NCBI GenBank assembly: GCA_934045075.1
Contig: OW203740.1
Location: 13,988,346 to 14,052,345 of the forward strand
Reading direction: 5' to 3'
Length of the DNA: 64,000 nucleotides
From: Yponomeuta sedellus
Taxonomy: Eukaryota; Arthropoda; Insecta; Lepidoptera; Yponomeutidae
Positions 1 through 10,800 of the stretch are shown piece by piece; the stretch's first letter is position 1, and each line of letters begins with the position of its first letter. The notes beneath the pieces are model-generated. The model made no database searches and was not told where the DNA came from. It was given only the letters and a program-made list of their open reading frames with translations. Position numbers and translations under genes: made by a program.

Positions 1-155
1 GTTGTCTCTACTGCTAGGGCACGGGTTTCTTCCCGTAGTCGCGGGACGGTCACCCATCCTGCACTTGACCGCGCCTGTTGTTGTTTAACTCAAGTGATTG
101 ATTCCAGTCGCTGGCGGAAGAGACTCGTGCCCCAGCATAGAAGGGTTGATATCCA
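1..155. repeat. Rearranged 5S-rRNA-type SINE fragments
   Basis: Positions 1-113 match the 3' end and then the 5S-like head of the SINE described at 4243-4610 (reverse orientation), with the middle of the element missing. Positions 113-153 are the SINE 3' end again, in the opposite orientation ('agggttgatatc' end). The copy is therefore deleted and partly inverted. A C-run follows at 161-169. Confidence 0.75.
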
Positions 156-203
156 GCAGCCCCCCCCCGATTTAACGAAGCCTGTGCGGCTGAAACTTAA
201 ACC

Positions 204-1306
204 AATTTGAAAAAGACGGTAATCAAAATGACCCAACTAAGTACGTACACACCGATATCCCTGTTACCAACAGTTTCAAAAATAATTGAAAAGGCTATGA
301 CTACTACGCTTTGAAGTAAAATACGATGAAGAAATTTCAGCACTTCAAGAAATACAATCAGGAATCCCGCAAGGAAGTGTCCTCGGTCCTGTGCTCTACT
401 TACTCTACACAGCTGATTTACCATCTAACCACAAAGTCACAACTGGAACCTTCGCGGACGACACCGTATATCTAGCAAGCCATCAAGACCCCGCTACCGC
501 AGCACAAGACTTGCAGGAAGCACTAAACCTTATGGAGAACTGGTGCAATTTATGGCGTATTAGGACAAACGAGACGAAATCGGTACAAGTTACTTTTACC
601 CTCAGAAAGGGAGTGTGCCCTCCAGTTCGTCTTAATGGTCAGGAAATTCCTCAAGCCAACGAAGCCCGTTATCTGGGAATCCACCTTGATAGGCGCTTGA
701 CATGGAAAAAACACATATCAATGAAACGAAAACAGTCAGACCTTAAGGTTCGTTCAATGTATTGGCTTGTAGGTCCCAAGTCCAAATTATCAAGAGAATG
801 TAAGATAACATTATATAAATCAATCTTGAAGCCCATCTGGACCTATGGCATTCAGCTATGGGGAACCGCTTGCAGATCAAGCATAGATATACTTGAACGA
901 TTCCAGACGAAAACAATAAGGTCAATGATGAATATCCCTCAGTACATCAGCAACAAACTCATGTATCAAGACATAAAAATTCCCACCGTCATGGAGGAGA
1001 TCCGGCACTATAGTATTAATTATCAAGATCGGCTTAGTCGTCATCCAAACGAATTGGCTTCGGACCTATTGACAAAAGACAGCACTTGCTACGCTAGACT
1101 AAAGAGGCACAATATTATTAATCTGCCAGACAGACACTAAATTCGGCTGTAAAGGCAACCTAGGAGGATGGAGGCCGCTGGACCTCACTCTGCACAAACC
1201 ACAAACTACAGAAGGGCCGTAGAAGCCCAAACAATTTGCTTATTGTAGTTTGAAAACTACAGATCGCAAAAGCCAAATAAATATCAGTGAAAAAAAAAAA
1301 AAAAAA
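204..1306 (+). mobile_element. Jockey-group non-LTR retrotransposon, 5'-truncated and internally deleted
   Basis: This is a 3' portion of a LINE of the jockey type. The frame at 204-312 reads an RT segment with YTPISLLP and SKIIEKA, then hits a stop. From 310 a second frame reads FEVKYDEEI, then GIPQGSVLGPVLYLLYT and FADDTVYL (the catalytic FADD box), and stays open to a stop at 1138-1140. The C-terminal part has the usual LGIHLDRRLTWK and YGIQLWG blocks. After a ~135-bp 3' UTR comes AATAAA near 1275 and an oligo-A run at 1291-1306, so the 3' end is intact. The segment that should hold RT motif A is missing at the 309/310 junction, so the copy cannot encode a working polymerase. Class assignment is from motif recognition. 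Confidence 0.9.
310..1140 (+). pseudogene. Reverse transcriptase C-terminal fragment of the jockey-like LINE
   Basis: The open frame begins inside the RT palm at FEVKYDEE and runs 276 codons. It carries the PQGSVLGP loop (motif B), FADD (motif C), the LGI/LDRRLTWKKHI block and the thumb/C-terminal region (TYGIQLWG). There is no endonuclease and no motif A, so this is a relic, not a host gene. It is preceded by the frame-shifted RT piece at 204-312. Confidence 0.85.
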
Positions 1307-1424
1307 CTACGCTTAATAAATTTCTAGAAAAATAAACCTTCTGGACATTAATCAATACGGGGTTTCGACGGAACGGCGCAACTACCCTCGCGGCTTACAA
1401 TTTCGTACAAGAAATACAAAACTG

Positions 1425-1583
1425 CAAACGTAGTGTAGGACACTCTCCGACTAGGTGGGATGACGATCTGCGAAAAACTGCAGGCAGATGCTGGATGCGG
1501 CAAGCTGAAGACGGCGCTATGGTGCTCATTAGGGGAGGGCTATGTCCAGCAGTGAACTAGTATAGCCTAACGACGACGATGAT
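1425..1583 (+). mobile_element. RTE-type LINE 3' end
   Basis: Translation gives RSVGHSPTRWDDDLRKTAG then RCWMRQAED, the conserved RTE ORF2 C-terminus (GRPPTRWxDDL...WMRxAxD...VQQW). It is followed by the 'gctatgtccagcagtg' signature and a GAC/GAT microsatellite-like 3' tail, as RTE elements have. It is 5'-truncated and out of frame after the Asp-rich block. Confidence 0.85.
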
Positions 1584-1599
1584 ACAAAACTGCATACAC

Positions 1600-1960
1600 A
1601 AACGCAAATATGCAATTGGACTCGTTTTGGATATGACAAAAGCGTATGAAAAGATTTCACTTAGAATTCTATTACCAATTATGTAAAGAAGTGGGATACG
1701 ATATCGTATGCATGAAGGGTTTCAATCATTTCTACACCAGACGGCAATACGTACAAATATAGAACACTTTGACGGATAAACAAAAGAAGTGAATGAAATA
1801 ATAACTTCGATGAAATTTGTAAAAACTCCATCCCCCAGGACAGTGTACTTACTTGTTTTCTCTTTATCTTAGTCCGATCTTGTACATAAACGAGTTATCG
1901 AAAATATTGCAATCAAAATCTGTTCGTAAGCGACGTCTCACTCCTCTGTAAAATTAAAAT
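1600..1960 (+). pseudogene. Decayed non-LTR reverse transcriptase fragment
   Basis: Across frameshifts one can read RT motif A (GLVLDMTKAYEKISLRILL at about 1618-1675), motif B (NSIPQDSVLTCFLF at about 1828-1865) and a damaged motif C region (LFVSDVSLLCK at about 1918-1950, where FADD would be expected). The order and spacing fit a LINE RT. Stops and shifts interrupt it. It abuts RTE tails on both sides, but the motif A wording looks more jockey-like. Confidence 0.6.
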
Positions 1961-1969
1961 GTTAAAACA

Positions 1970-2106
1970 ACCAAAATCATCCCCCAACCCGCATGCCCAG
2001 CGTGGGGATTATGGGCATTACCCCCAATGATGGCACAACCTTGCGCTCATTAGGGGTGGGCTATGTCCAGCAGTGGACTAATATAGCCTGAAGAAGAAGA
2101 AGAACT
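1970..2106 (+). mobile_element. RTE-type LINE 3' UTR/tail fragment
   Basis: The fragment carries 'cccgcatgcccagcgtgggg' followed by 'gctatgtccagcagtggac' and a GAAGAAGAAG tail. The same block recurs at 2828-2992, 8115-8375 and 43075-43295. Confidence 0.75.
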
Positions 2107-2464
2107 AAAATCATACAGTTCAAAACAGTACAGAAAACAACTATTTTACTAAAAAACCTACTGGAAAAAAATAAAATCGAAGAGGTTTTACTTTACTATT
2201 TTGTGCTTTCTTTATGATTTTATGTGTGCAATAATGTATAACGTAGGAATAATGTATAACTGGAAAGAACACAAAGAAAAAGTCGAACTAAAAATATCAA
2301 GATTCACCTACTCATCTATTTATACACCTATTTATCCTGAAATCTAACACAAACTACAACACAGCACTATCAGCTATGTCTGTGTCTGTGCGTACGCATG
2401 TATGAACTACGGCGTAATATTATGTGGAGTTAGCACTAAATTCAATGATCTTTTCATACTACAA
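2107..2464. other. AT-rich interval, nothing recognised
   Basis: No open frame, splice structure or repeat signature could be supported in this stretch. It lies between two repeat fragments. Confidence 0.5.
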
Positions 2465-2470
2465 AAGTAA

Positions 2471-2705
2471 CTCCACCACGGAGGTCAAGTCCGTATTGGT
2501 GGAGGATTGTAAGACAGTGGCGTGTCAGAAGTTATCAAGCTGCCCATAAGGCCTCTGACATGGGTTAACGACTGCCATCACATGACAGCCGGCACCAACG
2601 GCTTAACGTGCCTTGCGAAGCACCGAAGCGCTCGGAAATATGCCACTAGCGGTAGTCACGTGACGCTCACACATCCTGTACCTGACCGCGCCTGTTGTTG
2701 AACAA
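2471..2705 (-). repeat. 5S-rRNA-type SINE, partial
   Basis: Body plus 5S-like head, read in reverse. It has the 'ccaccacggaggtcaagtcc' region, the 'ggcaccaacggcttaacgtg' centre, and ends in 'cctgaccgcgcctgttgttg'. About 30 bp of the central region is missing and the LINE-like 3' end is absent. Confidence 0.8.
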
Positions 2706-2827
2706 GTTCGACAAGGTCACGAACGCTAAAAGTAATGTGTACGCATATTAGTAAATATTAAATAAAGACAAAGCTGTAGCCCGCACTTCATAAATAAACA
2801 AAATATTTACCCTACCATCTATATCAT

Positions 2828-2992
2828 CTTCAGGCTATATTAGTCCACTGCTGGACATAGCCCTCCCCTAATGAGCGCCATAGCGCAAGATTGTGCCATC
2901 ATTGAGGGGCAATGCCCATAATAGAATAGAAACGTTTATTTGGTACTATTTATATAATTTATATAATCCCCACGCTGGGCATGCGGCATGGC
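2828..2992 (-). mobile_element. RTE-type 3' tail split by a short AT-rich insertion
   Basis: This is the reverse complement of the tail at 1970-2106. Between 'cccataat' and 'atccccacg' lies about 45 bp of AT-rich DNA (about 2922-2966) flanked by short ATAAT repeats, so a small secondary insertion interrupts the element. Confidence 0.65.
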
Positions 2993-3612
2993 AACCATCT
3001 ATATAATATACTCCAAGTATTTAAATTAAAGAAAGAAAGACATTTATTATAGCAACAAGACACATCACACAAACAAAAAAAACTTCGATATCTCCAATTA
3101 AATGACGAAAAAAATGCTCATTACGTACTGCGCCGCGTTAGCAAACTGATACAACTTCAAAACTGACGATCACACAAAGGAGTGCTAACTACAGGTATAG
3201 AACCATTTATAAAAAAACACCTGACTACATTAAAACGCATATTAAATTTCAAATTCTCACAAAAAAATTAAATCAATAATTTGAAAAAGCCTATTCAATT
3301 AAGGGATATCTGAACGCAACAAACATAGCATAGTGTAAAAGTGATGTTACTTAAGCACTAACACAAAATTTTATTAATGTTAGTCACCTTTAATAGTATT
3401 TTAGTTTCAGACTTACATATTATAGTCTTTATCAATGAATGTTGCAATGCCTTTACAGGGCTCATGTTGTGATCTGGAATCTAATACTTAACAGCATACA
3501 ATGTACCGCATGTCGTAAATAAACATTTTAACTTTGTCTAATACTAGTGTCAGTGATATAGGTATTGAGATATAAATTATAAGCGATACATGGCGATACG
3601 TAGAAAATAGTG
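2993..3612. other. AT-rich intergenic DNA
   Basis: No gene seen. A GAAAGAAAGACATTTATT string near 3028 resembles one at 5217 and may be the 3' end of an old retroelement. Confidence 0.4.
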
Positions 3613-3775
3613 CGAGGGGTTACAGCGGAGCGGTAGAACGCTGGCTTCTCGATCGGAAGGTCGTGGGTTCGAATATCAGCATGATTTGCACCAATGACTT
3701 TGTTTCCTAAGTTATGTACATTTGTGAAATTATAGTAGCAATACCACTCGCCGACGGTGAAGGAAAACATCGACC
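3613..3775 (+). repeat. tRNA-derived SINE, family B
   Basis: The tRNA-like head has a B-box-like GGTCGTGGGTTCGAAT (Pol III) at about 3659. It is followed by the family body 'ttatgtacatttgtgaaat' and 'gtgaaggaaaacatcg'. Other copies are at 5808-6060, 53595-53770 and, reversed, at 19617-19697. Confidence 0.8.
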
Positions 3776-4242
3776 CTAGAGTATGTCTGAAGAGACTCTA
3801 GGGTCTGTCTTAACATTATCAACTCATCATCGTTATGAGGTCTAAGTTACTAATAGATAGGTAGAGAACACTTCATTGCAAAACCAGAATAAAGAATACA
3901 ACCATGTTTCCTTAAATCTAAGAATGTTATACAATTGGCGGTCTTGTCGCTAAGAGCCATCACTTCCAGACAGTCTTTAGATTGCATGAAGAATATAGTC
4001 GGTAGGTGCATGTAACTAATACATAGTGAGTATCGACTGGCTCCACGGCTGCGTATCTTCAGCAACTTCATTGGGTGCAAACGCAACTCGGGGCTCATAA
4101 CCTGACTCTATGCACAAAATAAAACCTAAGTAAAAACTTGTTATTGGCTCTCAGTTTTAATTTCAAACATCATATATTTTTTCATAGCAGTAAGTTTTCC
4201 TATTATAATAAAGTAAAATAAATAGTAGTAAATCAAGAGCCT

Positions 4243-4610
4243 CGTGGCGCTCGTGGCCTAGGCGAACCGAGTGATTGGAATCAATCACTTGGTTAAGCAA
4301 CAACTGGCGCGGTCAGGTACGGGATGGGTGAGCGTCCCGTGACTACCGCTAGTGGCATTTTTCCCAGCGTTTCCGTGCTTCGCAAGGCACGTTAAGCCGT
4401 TGGTGCCGGCTGTCATATAATGGCAGTCGTTAAGCCATGTCAAAGGCCTTATGGGTGGCTTGATAACTTCTGACAGTAAGGCCCGCCACTGTCTTACAAT
4501 CCTCCACCAACCCGGACTTGGCCCCCGTGGTGGAGTATGGCCTAACCTTCCTTCGATGCAGGAAGAGACCCGTGCCCCAGCAGTGGGGACATACAAGGGT
4601 TGATAACAGC
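4243..4610 (+). repeat. 5S-rRNA-derived SINE, full length with 13-bp TSD
   Basis: Full-length member. The head 'ggttaagcaacaactggcgc' followed by 'gatgggtgagcg' aligns with the internal control region of 5S rRNA (AATTAAGCAGCGTCGGGCGC ... GGATGGGTGACCG). The body follows, then a LINE-like 3' end 'cagcagtggggacatacaag'. The 13-bp string AAATCAAGAGCCT occurs at 4230-4242 and again at 4611-4623. This is a clean target-site duplication that proves retroposition and fixes both ends. Long open frames across it are accidental. Confidence 0.9.
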
Positions 4611-4781
4611 AAATCAAGAGCCTTAAAAAATAAAATTCTGTAGCTTTGCTCATTTAAAAAGTGGTTTAATTATTAACCCTAAAGAAAGGTTTTCGGGATT
4701 TGTGTTATTTCAATAACACGTTCTAGTTAAACTCGAAGGGAGTGTGGGATTTGAAATATAATAACAGTGAAAACTTTTCAG

Positions 4782-4884
4782 ATAGCGGTGGAGATTTGTA
4801 CATAGTAGTGGCGTCAGACAAGGACGTCAAAATCTCACCAGTAAGGGAAGCCTTCAAGGCCGTGTTTGGCAAGGCTACTGTCGT
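4782..4884 (+). CDS. PRRC1: PRRC1 exon A
   Basis: A 103-nt exon after a pyrimidine-rich acceptor (CTTTTCAG, AG at 4780-4781), with donor GTGAGT at 4885. It encodes SGGDLYIVVASDKDVK then ISPVREAFKAVFGKATV. It starts with 2 nt and ends with 2 nt of split codons. Confidence 0.9.
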
Positions 4885-7800
4885 GTGAGTACTCAAATTC
4901 TGTACTTAAACAATACTGTGACTGATTGATTGACTCACTAGCTGACTGACTGATTGATCAGCAATAAAACGTTGTCTGTCAACAATAGCATTTTTACCAG
5001 CAACTACTAGTGAGCGGAAGAAAATAGAAAAATGAGCACCAAATTAATAAATTCGGACAGCAGAAAATTCCACTTTAATTAGCAAGAAAATTCCAAGTTG
5101 ATCAGTAGAAAATTATAGATTGACCAGCATATAATTCTACCGTAATCAAGCAAGGACGTTGCAACAAACGAACGTAACAACAGCCAACGATACTTAGAAA
5201 CCAAACTAGGCTTTAGAAAGAAAGAAAAACATTTATTAAATAGCCAGATCAACACATCATAGTATGAAATTTCATGTGGTTCTTATGGTTAGATTAAGGT
5301 TATTATATTATTTTTAATGCACTAACCCGTGCTAAGGACAACTTTAAAAAACGCACGTAATACAGACAATATTGTAAAGAGGTTCGAAATTTCACTGATG
5401 CCGATGAGTCGCCCATTGGCTCAGTTGTAAATAGCGCTGGCACAGATAGCCAGAGGTCGCGGGTTCGAATCCCGGCATGCGTGGAATTTTTAGCCTCTAA
5501 ATAGGTTTTTCAGATTAAGGTTAGACTACTAACTAGGTGCCTTAAGTAAATGGTTTGTTACCACTCATTTCAGAGGGCACCCGGCGCAGAGTGACGTCAC
5601 AGCGGTGCAACCCGTCGGCTACGCGGCCGCTTACGCCGCGGCGAAGCAACGCATCGCGCACGTCCGCTCCACGCATTCGCAACTCACCAACAACGTCCCC
5701 GTGTTGGCTATCGAGAATTTTATACACGAAGCGATCGCTGACAGGTATCTGGTGGAACTGTTTAATTTTAATATCATACCATAGATCATACATACATACA
5801 TAACAGGGCGGTGGTAGCGGAGCGGTGTAGAACGCCGGCCTCTCAATCGGGAGGTCGTGGGTTCAAACCCCGGCATTTACCAATAACTTTGTTTACTAAG
5901 TTATGTACATTTGTGAAATTATAGTAGCAATACCACTCGCCGACGGTGAAGGAAAACATCGTAAGGAAACCCTAGTGTCTGAAGTGTTAACATACCTCAG
6001 CGCTTGCTACGTACAATGGCCCAACTATGAGGCTAAGTGCGGAAATCTCAGGTCTAACTAACTACATACATAACGTGACGCCTGTATCCCAGAGGGGTAG
6101 GCAGAGACCAGGGGTTGCCACTTGCCACGATCCTGACAGATCACCTTCGCTTCATCAATTTTGATATCTTTCGACTGAAACCAGAACCAGAACTGGAGCT
6201 TCTACCGCTGAACACCTAAGCCGCATGGGCTTAGACAGGTGGGCAAAAATCGTCACTGACTGGGTTCCGCGCGACCGATATTGTAATAGTGGCTGAACCT
6301 AGCGGAGATGGCGGGACGACCTCACGACCTTTCTGCCGGACTAGGAGGAGGTAGCCAAGAATAGGGAAGAGTGGAAGGCAAAAGGGGAGTCTTTTGACAA
6401 TCGAGGCTACATAAAAAAAAATCTTTCGGCTGCGTCGACGTTTCTTGACCGTGCCAAGATGTGGAAGACGTTGGCGTAGTGTGTTTATCCAGAGACATAT
6501 AACCTGGCTGACCTTAAAAATGTGCCTCGATTCTGTTAGTACTTCTTCTTCTTCTTCAGGCTATATGTTAGTCCACTGCTGGACATAGCCCTCTCCTAAT
6601 GAGCGCCATAGCGCCTTGTCTCCAGCTTGTCGCATCCAGCATCTGCCGGCAGTTTTTCGCAGATCGTCATCCCACCTAGTCAGAGGGCGTCCTACACTAC
6701 GTTTGCTGATTCGCGGTCGCCACTCAAGAACACGTACATTATGTTAGTACATTACAGTACAATGACAGATAAATGAACGGGTCACGTGACGAGTTTTTTA
6801 TACCATTGGAGCCTATAAGGTGTGATACTTGTGCGGACTTCGACTTAATGCAGCAATGGCATGAAAACGCCATGTTCATGCAGTTGTCATTCTACTATAA
6901 TGCATTAACAGAATTTAGGGCCTGGAGTTGACCTGCATTTAACTATAACAATTATTTAAAAACCTATTTAGAGGCTAAAAATTTCACCCATGCCGGGATT
7001 CGAACCCGCAACCTCTGGCTATCCGTGCCAGCGCTATACTCATTGAGGTTTTTAAATTTGTCCTTAGCACGGGTTAGTGCATTAAAAATAAAAATAGTAT
7101 AACAATTATACTTAATTATAACAAACTACCACACAACACAATCACTTGTCCTGGTCCTAAACTAGGATACCATGTGCTAAGCTAACCAAGTATTAATCAG
7201 GAGTGACTGGGCTCGAATGTCAACCTGTCCTATTAATTAAAAAAAAAAGTCTCTTAAACAACAGTATTTTTCTGTAGATGGTACGACATCGGCCTCCTAG
7301 TCCTGACTCAACCTTCCCTGGGCATCGAGCTGCAGTTGCAGACTCAAGGCACCCCAGTGCCCCACGCCGCTGTCACCGCCATGCGCGCCGCCACGCCAGC
7401 CGACTCGCCCCACGCCGCCACCGGGCTCGAGCTGGCAGTGGGCACTGTCATGGCTGCCACACTGCAGGTAAGCGGGCTGAACGTCAGTTACTGTACAGTG
7501 CAGATGTAGCACTTACCAAATCGCCCCACGCCGCCACTGGGGTAGAGCTGGCAGTGGGCACTGTCATGGCTGTCACACTGCAGGTAAGCGGGCTGAACTG
7601 GCTGTAAGAAAATAACCTCCTCCTTTTTTGATGTCTGTTAAAAAGAAGTGAAAAGAATAAATTTATTCAATGACACAACTAAAGAGACAATTGTAGACTT
7701 TTAGCCCGGATCTACTTACCGGTGTTATTACCAGCCGACCGACGACGCGTGCTCCGTCTCTGCTCACCATGATTAAGCTCTGCGAATCGAAGCGAAACCT

Positions 7801-10800
7801 GGTCGGACTCTTCCGATATAACAACACCTGTAAGTAGATCCGGACTAAAAGTCTACAGTGTGTTGTGCTTACGAAAGTTTTAGTTCACAAAGAGACAATA
7901 TTGACAAAAAATGTGAGTGACGGTAAAAGTCAATAATAATAAATGGATCCCAAAAGTTTTGAAAAGTTTTAAGTATTGAGTGCCCAAAAAGTTTGGCGAC
8001 TGCAGTCATAGCACTTATTGACTCGCACCATGGCCCAAGGCTCGAGCTGGTAGTGTTTACTGTCATGGCTGTCACACTGCAGGTAAGCGGGTCAGTTACT
8101 GTAGCTGTGTGGTGTCGGCCTAGAGAATAGCACCAACCCAAATTCTTCCCGCGGGCGTCGTAAAAGGCGACTAAGGGACACAAAAACCTGGGGGTGGGCA
8201 GCAGCGCCCCCTGCAGTACAATTCTACCAAACTGCGATCCCAACCCGCATGCCCAGCTTGGAGATTATGGGCATTACCCCCCAATGATGGCACAACCTGC
8301 GCTATGGCGCTCATTAAGGGAGGGCTATGTCCAGCTGTGGACTAACATAGCCTGAAGAAGAAGAAGAAAGACATATTTTTTAATCGCAAGACTTCCTCTT
8401 TTTTGCAATGGATTAAAAGACAGACTTTATGTACGAGTATATCGATATGCACAGGTTTTAGGAAACGCACTGTTATTGAAAAAGAAACCCGCATTATTAT
8501 GGTCACTGCCATGTTATGGTTCCAACCCATATGTATATAGTGTATCATGAGCACTGGCGTAGACCCGTTTCACACCTTAACTCCTTTTTGCAACTGCTAT
8601 TGGGCTAAAAAGAAGTTTATGTGCCATTCCAGACTATAAATATATTAAATAGGTTTATGTTCTAAATTCCGTCCAGATCGGTTCAGCCGTTCTAGCGTGA
8701 TTGTGTAACGAACAACAAAACTTTTACAGTATTAAGGTGTCCTGTATCGTATTCTTGCGCAACAGATAAAACAAATAATAGTTATGCTACAGCGGCCAGC
8801 AAAAGATACATAGATGGACGGACGTGTCCATCAATGTCCAGTTGTTGCCAAGGCTTGTATAGTACTTTTCTCAAAGAACGCGCGGAAATAAAAAGTAAGA
8901 AGTACCTAGGCAGAATTTTTTATATGAAATACAATGACTTCTATCTTTAATCCATCTTTTGTTCTGGTTTGGCCTTGACATCGTACCATTTTTTCAAAAA
9001 TTAGACATAGTATAGAAAAAGTTATCAAAGAAGTAAAAAACAAAAAAAGGTTGGCCAATCAACGGTCGGCAACAAAATCAGTGACGCACAACAATAAGTA
9101 AAATAAGTGGTTCTCTGCCTTTTTGCAGAAACATTTTCGGCCGATTATCATTTGGCAACTAACGTTTCAAATAATATTATTTTGCGGAATAATCATTTGC
9201 CAACTATTCTTATATTTTTTTTTGATTTCCCAACCTCGTAGTTGCCGACTGTTTGTTTGGTTTGCTCTTTATAATGAAATCTTTCAAAATGCCAACTAGC
9301 GTAGCGTATATTTAAGTAGCGTATATTTTACGCGTAATATTCATTCGGTCGGCCAAAATTTTTCTGCAAAAAGGCAGAGAACCTTCGGTCTTACATGTTC
9401 AACCTAACAGGCTCCTTCGCGCTCCGCTACGCTACGCGCTTCGTCGCACCTATATTTTTGTCGCAGATTGAGTCTCGTCGGCCACCCCTCTAGCCAGTAA
9501 TATTTCCATTCCCAGTAATATTTTTCTTAAATTAAAAATGTAAATAATTTTTTTTTATCATAAAATCAATGTATGAAAAGGGAACTTACACTGACGAAAC
9601 TTTATTCATCTAATAGTTGTTTGCCTAGTAAAAGACTTGACAAATAATAAATTCCCAAAACGTTTTCATAATTCATAATTCATTTATTGATCTGTGAGTC
9701 ACAAGTACATAAAGATGTTATAAATTTGAAAAGTTGGGTTGCTGTGTGCTCTACCTAAATAGGCATACAAATCATGTCCTATAGAATATAATTAATATGA
9801 ATTTTAATAGTCAAATCAAAATAGTAATAATCACATTAAATTAGAAATGTCAGTAAAATTGTAGAATAAAATTTAAATACTTAAGGTATGATAAAATAAA
9901 AAAATGTCAATACAAAATTAAATGGTACAAATATAAAATGTCAAATACAAAGTTATCATTACATTTTATCAGCAAAGAAATCTTTTATGTCATAGTAGCA
10001 TTTATTTACTAAAATGTCATATAGTCTTCTTTTGAATATAATTGTATTTAATGTTTTAATTTCATCAGGTAACTTATTATAAATTTTTGGTGCCATAGTC
10101 ACAATGCTTTTTTGCTTAAAAGTAGTTTTACATGGTTCAATTAAGAGTTTGTGTGGATGGCGTATCGACCTGTATTGGTTTTTGTGAGCTTTCGGAAATA
10201 ACGACTCATTAGTTTTAACAAATATAGCAACCTCATAAATATATAAACAAGAAAGTGTGAGGATCTTATGCTTTTTAAAATAGGGCTTACAGCTTTCAGT
10301 TGATTGTAATTGGCACATTGATCTAAGACACCTTTTCTGTGCTTTAAATATGGTAGTTATGTCCGTGCTATTGCCCCAAAATATAATACCAAATCGCAAA
10401 GTTGACATAACATATCCATGAAAGGCTGAAAGTAAAGCATCTCTACTAACAATTTTTCTTAATTTATGTAAAGCGTAGGCTGATTTACTGAGTTTTTTAC
10501 ATGTTACCTCTGCTTGGCATTTCCAGTTCAAGTTTTTGTCAATTATCAAACCTAGAAATCTGGTGGTAGATTCCTCTTCAATAGTTATTTTGTCATATAC
10601 CAACTTTACTGACGGAGCATTAACCCTCTGATGGAAATGCATAATTTTTGTTTTATTCAGGTTTGCTTTCAAGCAGTTAGAGTCAAGCCACTGCATTATT
10701 TCTTCGAGAGTTTTGTTTATTTCACTTTCGTAATCCCTATTTTCAGTTTGTTTAATGACTGCCGTGCTATCGTCTGCGAAAAGAGTCATTGGGTAGCTTA

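Noticed and set aside
7510..7583. Alternative PRRC1 cassette exon
   Set aside because: 74 nt, so it would shift the frame, and in phase 0 it meets a TAG before its donor.
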